Part shown: positions 9,345-19,096 of the stretch, piece by piece | Numbering within the stretch: position 1 is the stretch's first letter | Layout: every line of letters begins with the position of its first letter | Assembly (NCBI GenBank): GCA_021161835.1 | Contig: JAGGZV010000003.1 | Span: 1-53,551, forward strand | Length of the DNA stretch: 53,551 nt | Reading direction: 5' to 3' | Source: Thermotogae bacterium | GTDB lineage: Bacteria > Thermotogota > Thermotogae > UBA12178 | Notes under the pieces: model-generated | Seen by the model: the letters and a program-made list of their open reading frames with translations, nothing else | Told to the model about the DNA's origin: nothing | Database searches by the model: none | Translations under genes and position numbers: made by a program

Positions 9345-10006
9345 AGTTCATCACCTCTGAAAATGGGACCATCTGTACATACGTGTTTGATCCCGTATTT
9401 CGTTTGTATAGCACAACTCTTACATGCTCCAATTCCACACCCCATATATTCTTCGAGCGCCAGAAATATCTCAGTTTTGCGCTTTTTCAGAATGTTCCAG
9501 GCTTTCTTTTCCATTTCGATCGATCCTGATATCAAATACCATTCATAATCCAGTTTTTTAATGCGTTCTTCGAAGGCGTTGTCTCCCACCACGGTTTCGA
9601 AGGGAGTTTTCATCACCAAGGGTGTTCTACTTCCTACAAGCACCTCCACTCCATAGATTTCGTTGAGCATAGAAGCCATGGTTATGGATGCCGTTGAAAC
9701 TATCGCCATACCTCTTTCGTTTGGTGGAACAAAGGGATTACCCAGGGGAAGATGACATCTGATTTGCGTTGCTTCAAACACCAGGTATTTTGTGCCCTTT
9801 CCACGGATTTTCACAGAAATGGCTGTTTTCCCCATCCATCTACCCAGTATGAAAGGTTTGCGGACAAGAGCAGGTGTTTCCATCATAACGAACTGACCTG
9901 GAGAAAAATCTGGATCTTCCTCGAAGATCAGAATAAAAGTGTCCTCGTTTATCTGTAGTACTTTTTTCTTGGTCAAAATCAGATTTTCCACCGTTTCTAC
10001 CTCCAT
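9335..10006 (-). CDS. pyrK: Dihydroorotate dehydrogenase electron-transfer subunit (divergent)
   Basis: 2Fe-2S motif 'EYMGCGIGACKSCAIQTKYGIKHVCTDGPIF'. Overlaps the pyrD start. Confidence 0.85.
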   Translation of the reverse strand: MEVETVENLILTKKKVLQINEDTFILIFEEDPDFSPGQFVMMETPALVRKPFILGRWMGKTAISVKIRGKGTKYLVFEATQIRCHLPLGNPFVPPNERGMAIVSTASITMASMLNEIYGVEVLVGSRTPLVMKTPFETVVGDNAFEERIKKLDYEWYLISGSIEMEKKAWNILKKRKTEIFLALEEYMGCGIGACKSCAIQTKYGIKHVCTDGPIFRGDELCW

Positions 10007-10015
10007 CCCGACAAA

Positions 10016-11137
10016 TTATCGGAAAAACGAAGATATAAATTCTATCAATCTGTTCCTGTAGCTTTCCCACACGAAGATGTTTGTGTTGTTTCTCAAGGTT
10101 TCGAGTATTTTCGTGTACTTTTCACTTTCAAGAGTGTCGATGATCTTCTTCGCTGAACCGGAAGGATCGTGTTCCACATCTACGACTATACCCACTCCAT
10201 GTTTCTCAACCCATCTTACCATTTCGATGAGCTGGGCATCCACGATGACGGGTGTTCCAGCGGCAAGGGTGTCGAAGAATTTGTGTGGTAACATGAACTT
10301 TTCGTCCAGCGACGCAGGACCAAGTTCTCTGAAAGTCATGAGACCGAACAAACTGTGCTGAAGGTATTCCATCATCCTGGAATATGGCATGAAAGGGAGA
10401 AAGGTAACGTTACCATTGTAATGTCCACCTTCTATTCCCACAACCACTATGGAAATCGTTGCATCCAGCTTTCTCAAGGCTTTTTCCAGTCGATACAATG
10501 GTTGAAGGTCTCGAGGGGTTTTACCCACCAGTACCAGTCTCCGTTCTCGCTTTTTCGCATTTAAAATTGGCAGGGAAAAATCTGCCACGTTCGGTAACAC
10601 CGTGTATGGTTTGTCAAGAGTATATTTTTCGAGTATGAATCTCCCCATGGTTTCCGAGATGAAAATTAGTCCATTCACCAGCTTTAACTGTTTCTTGAAA
10701 AGGTGCGACATTATTTTTCTCTTGAGTTTGATCGCGAAAGATGGTAAATATTCCATCGAAGCATGAGGATAGTATTCGTGTATGTCGCAAACAATCACAC
10801 TTCCCCTTTTTCTCCCGGTCTTGAAGATTTTGAACGGCATTGTCATGGGGGGATGATGGAAGTACCATATTCTAGCGTTCGATTCCACACATATATCCAA
10901 TATTCTCTTTTCATTCCTTCTTCTCATCAACCCATTCGATGAGGAATACGGAATGGGTACAAACTCAACATCATCGTGTTTTCTTTTCAACTCTTTCTCT
11001 TTCTCGTTTTTATCAGCTCGGGAAGCAAAAACATATATCACCCTGTACTTCGATGATAGGGTATCGACGGTTCTGAAAACTCGCTTATCGTCCACAGAAT
11101 GTGGATAACCGATGATGCAGATGTCTGCTTTTCTCAT
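10016..11137 (-). CDS. GT4-like glycosyltransferase
   Basis: From 'MRKADICIIGYPHSVDDKRVFRTVDTL', ATG overlapping the amylase TGA; 'HKFFDTLAAGTPVIVD'. Confidence 0.75.
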   Translation of the reverse strand: MRKADICIIGYPHSVDDKRVFRTVDTLSSKYRVIYVFASRADKNEKEKELKRKHDDVEFVPIPYSSSNGLMRRRNEKRILDICVESNARIWYFHHPPMTMPFKIFKTGRKRGSVIVCDIHEYYPHASMEYLPSFAIKLKRKIMSHLFKKQLKLVNGLIFISETMGRFILEKYTLDKPYTVLPNVADFSLPILNAKKRERRLVLVGKTPRDLQPLYRLEKALRKLDATISIVVVGIEGGHYNGNVTFLPFMPYSRMMEYLQHSLFGLMTFRELGPASLDEKFMLPHKFFDTLAAGTPVIVDAQLIEMVRWVEKHGVGIVVDVEHDPSGSAKKIIDTLESEKYTKILETLRNNTNIFVWESYRNRLIEFISSFFR

Positions 11138-13650
11138 CACTTTCCTATGTTCGATGAACAAATTATTACGGCATCGTCCATTATATAAGGGTCGTTTTCT
11201 TCGCCACCGCCGAATATATACGCTCCCGGCTTTTCGGCCAACGGTCTGAATCTTCCTTCTATGCCATCGTAATCCCAGGTTGTCACATATATCTTCCAAC
11301 CATCAAATGATGTAGGATTCCCAAGACTCGAACCTTTTACGATGAACGAGATCTTTCTATCCTCAACTCTAACTTCGGGTGCAGGAGATAAAGGTTTGCC
11401 GAACTTCTTGTCTTCCGCCCCCTCGCTGGAATACATGGATATTTCCCAACCAGTTGCAAATATTTCATAATCCCAATCCATCATTTCAGGAACAGTTGCA
11501 TTCTGATAAGGCATGACCTTTTTACCTTTTGTGTCCGGTCGATCTATGAATATCTGAAACGTCACGTGATCGAATCCAAAGGGTGGCGCCCATGATCGCG
11601 TCACTTCACGCATTATAATGGATACGACGAGATTCGTGCCAATTTGTTTCACCTCCACCTTTTCTATGTCCATCTGCCGTTTGAAAGTGATATCGATGGG
11701 GTAGATGTACCGTTCAAAGGGTCCTTTGTCATCATCCAGCGGATCATCGATTTTCGCCAGCTCTATGGTCGGCAAGACTAGTTCGAAGGTGTACTCTGTC
11801 GAGAACGCTCTATGAGCCGGCGTTTTGCCGATAGCCTTCGCAACAAGAGTATGAAATCCAGGCTCAAATTTTGCTGAATCAACCTTTATTTTCCACCTTT
11901 CCTCAGCCTTGCCTTCCAGTTTTACTTCTATATATTCTCTGGTCTTTCTATCGAAGTATACTCTGATTTTCCTGGCATGATGTGCCACACCTTCCACCGT
12001 GAAATCTCCTGTGATTTTCTTGCCTTCTGTGAAATTCGTTATTTTGATCTGCACAGGACTTTTTCTGATTTTTCTCCTTTCATCCGTTTGCATGAATATT
12101 CCGAAGGATTCAGGTGGCAACGTAAGGTTTATCTTTCCACCTTCCTTGACTATCACCTTCCTGCTTATCAATCGGTTGGTCAGGAGCGGAGTCAAAACGC
12201 TTCCTTCTTCTAGGCCACTTTCAAGATTCACGACCATCTTTTCTTCCACAGACGTGTTCATGAAAACAAAGGCTTTTTCATCTTTGTAGGTCAGAGAATA
12301 AACCAACACGCCAGGACCACTGATTTCGGCCATCAGCGGTTTCACTCTGCCATATCTGAAGATTGCGTATTTCTTCCTGAGTTCAGAAAGCGTTTTTATG
12401 AACCTGTACAACTCCGTCGTGGTATCAAAATGATCCATCCCGCCCGAGGCGAATCCTTCTTTGAACATGGCTGCTCTTGTTTCCAGAAGACCCTGTTCTG
12501 TTCCATAGTAGACAATCGGTACACCGGGAATGGTGAAGATGACTGCTAAAGCCATTTTTAACCTGTTGAACGTTGATCCCTTCAAAAAGCGAGTCATATC
12601 ATGGTTGTCTATGAATGTGAACAGAAGACCTTTTTTCAGATACTTTTCGCGGATTTCTAAGCGATATGCAAGATACGAAGTGGGTTTACTGTTTTTTATA
12701 ACTCTCTTTATCTCCTCACAGAGTGGAAAATCCAGCATACCATTGAATCCATCTTCGAAGTATCCGGCGATAAACTGCTCAGCAGTTTCTTCGAAAGGTT
12801 TGGAAGTTCTCCACGCTTCACCAAACACCACAAAATCTTTATTCTTACTTCGTGCAAAATTCAAAATTCCATCTTCCGATAAAAGAAAATCTTTCCAGAA
12901 CTCGTGGGGAACGTATATGACGGTGTCCACCCTGAAACCATCCACATCCGCTTCATCTATCCAGAATTTATATGAATTTTTCAACGCCGTTATCACCAAC
13001 GGATTTTCCGTGTTCAGGTCATCTAAACCCATTGCTTGATAATTGTACCTCTGATTTTCATCATTGTAATTGCTGATCTCAGGTGTCCAGTGATACACGT
13101 TCAATTTTCTGTGTTCTGGATCATTGAAATTGTTCATGTTGAAAGGATATTGTGTGGGTGCAGGTGTTGGAACACTCCCTTGGTTTCGTTCGTACCTGCC
13201 GTCTATCAATCTAAAATAATCCCCAACGTGGTTGCATACTATATCTTGTATCACCTTCAATCCTTTTCTGTGAGCTTCATCCACTAGTCCTCTGTATGTT
13301 TTTATGTTACCAAAATGTTCGTCGATTTCCTTGAAATTTCTGGCCCAATAACCGTGATAACCGCCGTAATTCACCCAGGGATTCCACCACTGATTCGCTA
13401 TAGGAGGGGTTATCCATATAGCTGTTACACCCAAATTCATGATGTAGTCGAGTTTTTCTAGTATACCCTTGAGATCGCCACCATTGTAATGTGCATTATC
13501 ATGCGCGTATTCCTCTACTCCCATATCGTTGTTAGCTGGATTGCCATCGAAAAACCTGTCTATCATGATCATGTAGACGATTTCATCTTCCCACCCAGCG
13601 AGGACATATATACATAGCAATAGAAGCACTACCACAAGGAATTTGGGCAT
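11137..13650 (-). CDS. Secreted GH13 alpha-amylase / pullulanase-like enzyme with C-terminal glucodextranase-C-like module
   Basis: Signal peptide 'MPKFLVVVLLLLCIYVLAG', 'DIVCNHVGD', 'VDGFRVDTVIY', 'VVFGEAW', 'FIDNHDMTRFL'. RBS ggaggtgagg before ATG at 13650. Confidence 0.88.
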   Translation of the reverse strand: MPKFLVVVLLLLCIYVLAGWEDEIVYMIMIDRFFDGNPANNDMGVEEYAHDNAHYNGGDLKGILEKLDYIMNLGVTAIWITPPIANQWWNPWVNYGGYHGYWARNFKEIDEHFGNIKTYRGLVDEAHRKGLKVIQDIVCNHVGDYFRLIDGRYERNQGSVPTPAPTQYPFNMNNFNDPEHRKLNVYHWTPEISNYNDENQRYNYQAMGLDDLNTENPLVITALKNSYKFWIDEADVDGFRVDTVIYVPHEFWKDFLLSEDGILNFARSKNKDFVVFGEAWRTSKPFEETAEQFIAGYFEDGFNGMLDFPLCEEIKRVIKNSKPTSYLAYRLEIREKYLKKGLLFTFIDNHDMTRFLKGSTFNRLKMALAVIFTIPGVPIVYYGTEQGLLETRAAMFKEGFASGGMDHFDTTTELYRFIKTLSELRKKYAIFRYGRVKPLMAEISGPGVLVYSLTYKDEKAFVFMNTSVEEKMVVNLESGLEEGSVLTPLLTNRLISRKVIVKEGGKINLTLPPESFGIFMQTDERRKIRKSPVQIKITNFTEGKKITGDFTVEGVAHHARKIRVYFDRKTREYIEVKLEGKAEERWKIKVDSAKFEPGFHTLVAKAIGKTPAHRAFSTEYTFELVLPTIELAKIDDPLDDDKGPFERYIYPIDITFKRQMDIEKVEVKQIGTNLVVSIIMREVTRSWAPPFGFDHVTFQIFIDRPDTKGKKVMPYQNATVPEMMDWDYEIFATGWEISMYSSEGAEDKKFGKPLSPAPEVRVEDRKISFIVKGSSLGNPTSFDGWKIYVTTWDYDGIEGRFRPLAEKPGAYIFGGGEENDPYIMDDAVIICSSNIGK

Positions 13651-13710
13651 ATCCTCACCTCCATAGAGCTGAAGAGAAGTTTTGGAAGATGCACATGAAA
13701 ATTCTATCAC

Positions 13711-13740
13711 TTTGCGGTCATATGTTTTGCGGTCATATGT
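13711..13740. repeat. Exact 15-bp tandem duplication (tttgcggtcatatgt x2)
   Basis: Read directly at 13711-13725 and 13726-13740. Confidence 0.95.
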
Positions 13741-14593
13741 TGATCTTCACAGTTCTATCGATCTTCACGAATTCTATCTCTTCGGTGCTTATAAAATCTC
13801 CACATACGAACAACATATCATTTTCCTGGTATTCCCCTTTGCGATTTTCATCGTATATGACCAGGTTCAGGGATTCACCTGTCCGTAAATCCCGCACTTT
13901 CAAAACTACCGGCATGTATATGCTGTGAGTTATATCCGTGACTTCAACTATGCCCTTGAAACGTCCAAGAATCTCGTAATTCTCTGAGAAACCTTTAAAC
14001 ACATCTTCCGGGGTTCTGTAGGCAAAGTGGAAACGGAAGATCTTACCTTTGTATCGTAAGCATAGAGGTTTCAATTTTCCTCTTTTTATAACTCCCATGT
14101 TTTCGTGATGAGCCAGGAATTTTATCTTCCTATGAATCTCCAGATTTTTCGAAAGGTCGAATCTGAGAATCAGATCGATACTACCCATTTTCTTGCGTAA
14201 TCCAAGCTGGTATTCTCCCACCATGCCCATATGGTGAATGTCATCTACTCCCAACATTGATAATAGCTTGTTTATTATTTTCGAAATATTTTCATGACGA
14301 TTCACAAACATTTTCATGGTTTTAAAGGGATCGCACATGAAGATCACGTCATCCATGGATATCAAATATCTTCCTTCTATGAAGTGAGCTTTCTTCAATT
14401 TCAGTCGTTTTGCATTTTCAAAGCTTTTTGATGCGCCGTTACCGGTTTCCAGTTTCACATACCTTTTACCAAAGATTGAGTACGTACCTTTCTCGTGTAC
14501 GAGATAAAGGTAGTCAACCACTATGTGGTTCTTCGAATGCCACCATCCCACCACACGACAAATATCGTATTCTCTGGTTATGAAGAAGGTCAT
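13733..14593 (-). CDS. Predicted nucleotidyltransferase-like protein resembling archaeal COG2413 proteins (possibly degenerate)
   Basis: Layout 'FFITREYDICRVVGWWH…GKRYVKLETG…RYLISMDDVIFMCDPFKTMKMF…HMGMVGEYQLGLRKKMGSIDLILRFD' resembles the '…GSxLxGLHxPxSDIDLxVYG' family. Confidence 0.45.
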   Translation of the reverse strand: MTFFITREYDICRVVGWWHSKNHIVVDYLYLVHEKGTYSIFGKRYVKLETGNGASKSFENAKRLKLKKAHFIEGRYLISMDDVIFMCDPFKTMKMFVNRHENISKIINKLLSMLGVDDIHHMGMVGEYQLGLRKKMGSIDLILRFDLSKNLEIHRKIKFLAHHENMGVIKRGKLKPLCLRYKGKIFRFHFAYRTPEDVFKGFSENYEILGRFKGIVEVTDITHSIYMPVVLKVRDLRTGESLNLVIYDENRKGEYQENDMLFVCGDFISTEEIEFVKIDRTVKINI

Positions 14594-14897
14594 ATACTCC
14601 CTATTTACATCTTACTCCATTCCATTTGACTTTCAAGTTTTTGAGTGACTGCATGTATTTGTTCATGCATATTTGCGGTGCCGGAAATTCGATATTTTTA
14701 ATTTTGCGTGTTTTTTGGTGTACAACGCTACACATTTTTGCACCAATCTGTGTTCAATACTCACACATCACACCTGTGTTTTTACGCTCTAGATACATAA
14801 GGATGTGGAGATATTCAGCTGTTGAATTTGTGAGGTCTTTAGCGTGCTAATATATTAGAGATGGCGAACGATGCTTCTCTTTCATGGAGGCGAAACG

Positions 14898-17279
14898 ATG
14901 AAGAAGCTTTCCGTTTCAGATGTAGAGATTTCCATCCCTATGTTCGACAACGTGCATTCTACGGAAGACGTGGATGAATCTACCGGATTTGTTGGCCAAT
15001 CGAAAGCGTACGAAGCTTTGAAAACGGCACTGGAGATAGAGCATAAAGGCTATCATGCCTATGTATCGGGACCTGTCGGTACTGGACGGCGTACTTTTAT
15101 AAGAATGATGGCCAGGGAGTACGCGCGAAGGTATCCTACACCTCCGGATCTGGTATACGTGAACAACTTCGAGAACATGTGGGAACCCATTTTCATGAAA
15201 TTGTCCGCAGGGCAGGGCATGGAGCTCAAACAGGATATGGATAGGTTGGTTCAAGAAGCCCTCGAAGCGATTCGTAAAACGTTCGAGAGTGATGAATACA
15301 CTAAAAGGCGTTCTGAACTGGAAAACGAGTATCTGGAGGAAAAAAACAGACTCTGGGAGGATCTTCGGGAAAAAGCACGTGAGCTGAGTTTCGATGTTCA
15401 AATAACTCCAACCGGTATCGTCACAGTTCCCATGATCGAGGGAAAGCCGGTGGCTCCCGAGGTGTTCGAACAGTTACCCAAAGATATGAAAGAAAAGATA
15501 AGGGAAAACAGCACCAAGTTGAAGGTACTCCTTGAAGGAGCCCTCGCTAAATCGAGATATCTTGACAGAAAATTGAAGGAAAGTCTGAACGATTTAGACA
15601 GATATGTGGCCATGTTCGCGATAGGTGCAATCTTCGATGAGTTGAAGGGAAAGTATCACAACAATTCAGACGTTAAAGACTTCCTTGAGGCCGTTAAGTC
15701 AGATATGTTGAAAAATCTCGACAAGCTTCGTTCAGAGGACGGTGAAACACTGGAATTTTTGAAGAGACGTTATGGAGTTAACGTGCTTGTTGATAACTCC
15801 GGACAGCAGGGTGCACCAATAGTGGAGGAAGATCATCCCACTTACGCAAACCTCTTGGGTAAAGTGGAATACTACGCCAGGCAGGGACTATTGCACACCG
15901 ATTATTCCATGATAAGAGCGGGAGCGGTGCACAGGGCAAACGGCGGTTTCCTGATCATAGATGCTCTGGAGTTGATAAGTCGCCCATTTGCATGGGAAGG
16001 GCTGAAAAGGGTTTTAAATGCTCAGCAGGTAAAGATAGAGAATCTCGAATCTTCGCTTGGATTCAGCAATCTTCACACCCTGAAGCCACAGCCTATACCC
16101 GTGAAACTCAAGGTGATACTGGTAGGGCCAGAATGGGTGTATTCTTACCTTTACACAGTGGACGAAGATTTCAGAAAGCTTTTTGGTATAAAGGTTCCTT
16201 TCGATTGGGTCATGGATTTAAACGAGGAGAATGTGCGTGGTTTCATGGCAGCAATGAGCGCCATTGTGAAAGAAAATGGTCTCCTGCATTTTCGGAAAGA
16301 TGCAGTTGAGGAAGTGATAAAGTATAGCCTCAGACTGTCCGGTGATAGAAGGAAACTGAGCACCCGATTCTCCATGGTACAGCGGTTGATGATCGAAGCA
16401 TCTCATCTGGCGAAAGAAGAGGGGAAGAGTATGGTGGAGGTACAGCATGTGAAGAGGGCGCGAGAAATGTATGAGAACAGAGTTAACCTTTATCGTGAAA
16501 AGCTGGATGAAGCCCTTGTAAGAGGAGAATTGATGGTGGATACCAGTGGCAGGCGGGTGGGACAGATAAATGGTTTGACGGTGATGGAACTTGGGGATTA
16601 CTCGTTTGGGATACCTGTGCGTATAACGGCTAAAACTTACCTTGGTAAACCAGGTGTTATAGATATACAGAGAGAAGCCGATCTCAGCGGCAAGATACAC
16701 AGCAAGGCCGTTATGATACTGGAATCGTATTTAAACTGGAAGTATGGTAGGTGGGCTCCCATTTCCCTGACGGCGAGCCTGAGTTTCGAACAGGTTTATT
16801 CGATCGTGGAAGGAGATAGCGCTTCGTTGGCAGAAACGTTGGCTTTACTTTCCGTGGTGTCTGGGGTACCCGTAAGGCAAGACATAGCTGTAACTGGTTC
16901 TATAAATCAGCATGGAGAGGTACAACCTGTCGGTGGCATACCTGAAAAGATAGAAGGATTCTTCAGACTATGTTCTGCAAGGGGTTTAACGGGGAAACAA
17001 GGCGTTATAATCCCTTCGCGTAATGTGGATCATCTTGTGTTGAACGATGATGTCATGGAAGCGATAAGGAAAGGAAAATTTCACATATGGACGGTAGATA
17101 ATGTAGATGAAGCGGCGGAAATAGTTATGGAAAAACGAGCAGGTAACGAACTCAAGAGAGGAGGATTCACCAAGGATTCCATAAATGATCTGGTGTACAA
17201 GGCTCTTAGAAAAGCGAAAAAGCTTGAAGAAAGTGAAGCAGCTCGAAAACCTTCAAAGAGGAAAAGAAAGAGGGGGTGA
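14898..17279 (+). CDS. Lon-like ATP-dependent protease (AAA_32 + Lon proteolytic domain)
   Basis: 'VSGPVGTGRRTFI', 'HRANGGFLIIDALEL', 'GDSASLAETLALLSVVSGVPVRQDIAVTGSINQHGEVQPVGGIPEKIEGFF'. ATG at 14898 after ggaggcgaaacg. Confidence 0.9.
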   Translation: MKKLSVSDVEISIPMFDNVHSTEDVDESTGFVGQSKAYEALKTALEIEHKGYHAYVSGPVGTGRRTFIRMMAREYARRYPTPPDLVYVNNFENMWEPIFMKLSAGQGMELKQDMDRLVQEALEAIRKTFESDEYTKRRSELENEYLEEKNRLWEDLREKARELSFDVQITPTGIVTVPMIEGKPVAPEVFEQLPKDMKEKIRENSTKLKVLLEGALAKSRYLDRKLKESLNDLDRYVAMFAIGAIFDELKGKYHNNSDVKDFLEAVKSDMLKNLDKLRSEDGETLEFLKRRYGVNVLVDNSGQQGAPIVEEDHPTYANLLGKVEYYARQGLLHTDYSMIRAGAVHRANGGFLIIDALELISRPFAWEGLKRVLNAQQVKIENLESSLGFSNLHTLKPQPIPVKLKVILVGPEWVYSYLYTVDEDFRKLFGIKVPFDWVMDLNEENVRGFMAAMSAIVKENGLLHFRKDAVEEVIKYSLRLSGDRRKLSTRFSMVQRLMIEASHLAKEEGKSMVEVQHVKRAREMYENRVNLYREKLDEALVRGELMVDTSGRRVGQINGLTVMELGDYSFGIPVRITAKTYLGKPGVIDIQREADLSGKIHSKAVMILESYLNWKYGRWAPISLTASLSFEQVYSIVEGDSASLAETLALLSVVSGVPVRQDIAVTGSINQHGEVQPVGGIPEKIEGFFRLCSARGLTGKQGVIIPSRNVDHLVLNDDVMEAIRKGKFHIWTVDNVDEAAEIVMEKRAGNELKRGGFTKDSINDLVYKALRKAKKLEESEAARKPSKRKRKRG

Positions 17280-17285
17280 AAAGAT

Positions 17286-18230
17286 ATGGCGAGATTCAAC
17301 GTGCGTGCTATCGTCATTCTTGTGGTACTTGTAATCCTCGGGATATATCTGGTGAGTGGCGTTTACCAGGTGGGGCCTTCCGAAGTGGGGTTGGTTAAAC
17401 TGTTCGGGAGGTATGTGAGGACAGCTGGCCCAGGTATACATTATCATTTACCTTATCCTTTCGAAACGGTGACCAAGACCGATGTACGAACTCTAAGAAA
17501 AATAGAAATAGGTTTCAGAACGATTTCCACCAATCCACTTACCTACCGTGAAGTGCCAGAGGAATCGCTGATGCTCACAGGAGACGGCAACATTGCCAGT
17601 GTTGAAGCCGTGGTCAGGTACAGAGTGAAAGATCCTGTGAAGTTTGCTTTTAAGCTGGTGGATGATTTCACGCTGGTAAAGTTCGTAACTGAGTCGGTGA
17701 TAAGGGAGAAGGTGGCTGGCAGAACGATAGACGAGGTTCTAACCACCGAAAGGGATGTGATAGCCATGGAAGCTGCCAGGAAGATACAGCAGATTCTGGA
17801 TGAAATGGATGTTGGAATATCGATAGAGGGAGTGTATCTGCAGGATGTTTCGCCCCCGGAGAAAGTTGCTGATGCATTTTACGATGTCATAAATGCTCTG
17901 CAGGATAAGGAACGTATCATAAACGATGCGCAGAAATATGCGAACGATGTTATACCGAGAGCAGAAGGTGAAGCTCAAAAGATTCTGAATGAGGCGGAGG
18001 CTTACATGCAGGAAAAGATACTCGAAGCTCAAGGGGAAACAGCTCGGTTTCTGCAGGTATTGAGGAAATACAGGGAAAATCCGGAGATAACAAGGAAAAG
18101 GTTGTACATTGAGACACTCGAAAAAGTACTTGCCGATAAGAAGAAGATTCTGATCCTGACAAAAGATGGAACGCTGAAACTGCTGGATCTTGGCAAACTC
18201 ATTGCAGGAGAAGGGGGTGAGGGTAAATGA
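17286..18230 (+). CDS. hflK: HflK (SPFH/Band 7 protease modulator)
   Basis: 'GIYLVSGVYQVGPSEVGLVKLFGRYVRTAGPGIHYHLPYPFETV'. Overlaps HflC start. Confidence 0.9.
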   Translation: MARFNVRAIVILVVLVILGIYLVSGVYQVGPSEVGLVKLFGRYVRTAGPGIHYHLPYPFETVTKTDVRTLRKIEIGFRTISTNPLTYREVPEESLMLTGDGNIASVEAVVRYRVKDPVKFAFKLVDDFTLVKFVTESVIREKVAGRTIDEVLTTERDVIAMEAARKIQQILDEMDVGISIEGVYLQDVSPPEKVADAFYDVINALQDKERIINDAQKYANDVIPRAEGEAQKILNEAEAYMQEKILEAQGETARFLQVLRKYRENPEITRKRLYIETLEKVLADKKKILILTKDGTLKLLDLGKLIAGEGGEGK

Positions 18231-19090
18231 AATACAGTTTGATAGGTTTTTTGGTGTTCCTGGCGGTTGTATTGTTCATAATTTTGCCCATGACCTTTTT
18301 CACTGTTGATGAAACCAAGCAGGTTGTGGTTCTGCGTTTCGGAGAAATAAAGAAGGTCATAACTTCGCCCGGGCTATACGTGCGTACGCCGTTTGTTGAT
18401 CAGGTCAAAAAGCTTGAGAAAAGGCTTCTCATGTATGATGTCAAGCCTGATGTGATATACACCTTGGATAAAAAGAACATAGTCGTGGACACCTTCGCCA
18501 TATGGAGGATCTCAAATCCCAAGATTTTCATAGAATCGCTTAAGGATGTGAATGTGGCGAAAACTCGAATAGACGATGTGGTTTATTCACATGTGCGAGA
18601 TATCTTCGCTAAACATCGATTCGATGAGCTGGTATCGGAGGGTAGAGAGGTGTTCCTGGAGGAGATCACGGAACGTTCGAAAAAAGATCTGGAAAAATTT
18701 GGCATAGAAATAATAACCGTACGGGTTAAACGCACGGATCTACCTGATGAAACCCTGAACGCAGTTTTCAACAGGATGAAGTCTGAGAGGTACCAGCGTG
18801 CCGCTGCAATAAGAGCAGAAGGTGAGCGTGAGGCTCAAAAGATACGTTCTGAAGCGGATAAGAAAGTCAGGATAATCAAGGCGGAAGCTGTGAAGAAGGC
18901 GGAGGAATTGAAGGGTAAAGGGGAAGCTCAGGCTTATGAAATATATGCAAAAGCCTACGGCGAGGATCCGGAATTCTTCGAGTTCTGGCGCTCCTTGCAG
19001 GCTTATAAGAGTGCTCTTGGGGAATCGTACGTGATTCTCGATGAGAATATGGATTTTCTGAGACATCTCCTGAAACCCGTTGGAGAGTGA
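18227..19090 (+). CDS. hflC: HflC (SPFH/Band 7 protease modulator)
   Basis: 'FFTVDETKQVVVLRFGEIKKVITSPGLYVRTPFVDQVKKLEKRLLMYD'. Confidence 0.9.
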   Translation: MKYSLIGFLVFLAVVLFIILPMTFFTVDETKQVVVLRFGEIKKVITSPGLYVRTPFVDQVKKLEKRLLMYDVKPDVIYTLDKKNIVVDTFAIWRISNPKIFIESLKDVNVAKTRIDDVVYSHVRDIFAKHRFDELVSEGREVFLEEITERSKKDLEKFGIEIITVRVKRTDLPDETLNAVFNRMKSERYQRAAAIRAEGEREAQKIRSEADKKVRIIKAEAVKKAEELKGKGEAQAYEIYAKAYGEDPEFFEFWRSLQAYKSALGESYVILDENMDFLRHLLKPVGE

Positions 19091-19096
19091 GAAACC

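Noticed and set aside
15061-15120. Walker A Lys->Arg ('GPVGTGRR') in the Lon-like protease as a defect
   Set aside because: Arg at this position is, as I recall, usual in the AAA_32 Lon-like subfamily; not evidence of inactivity.
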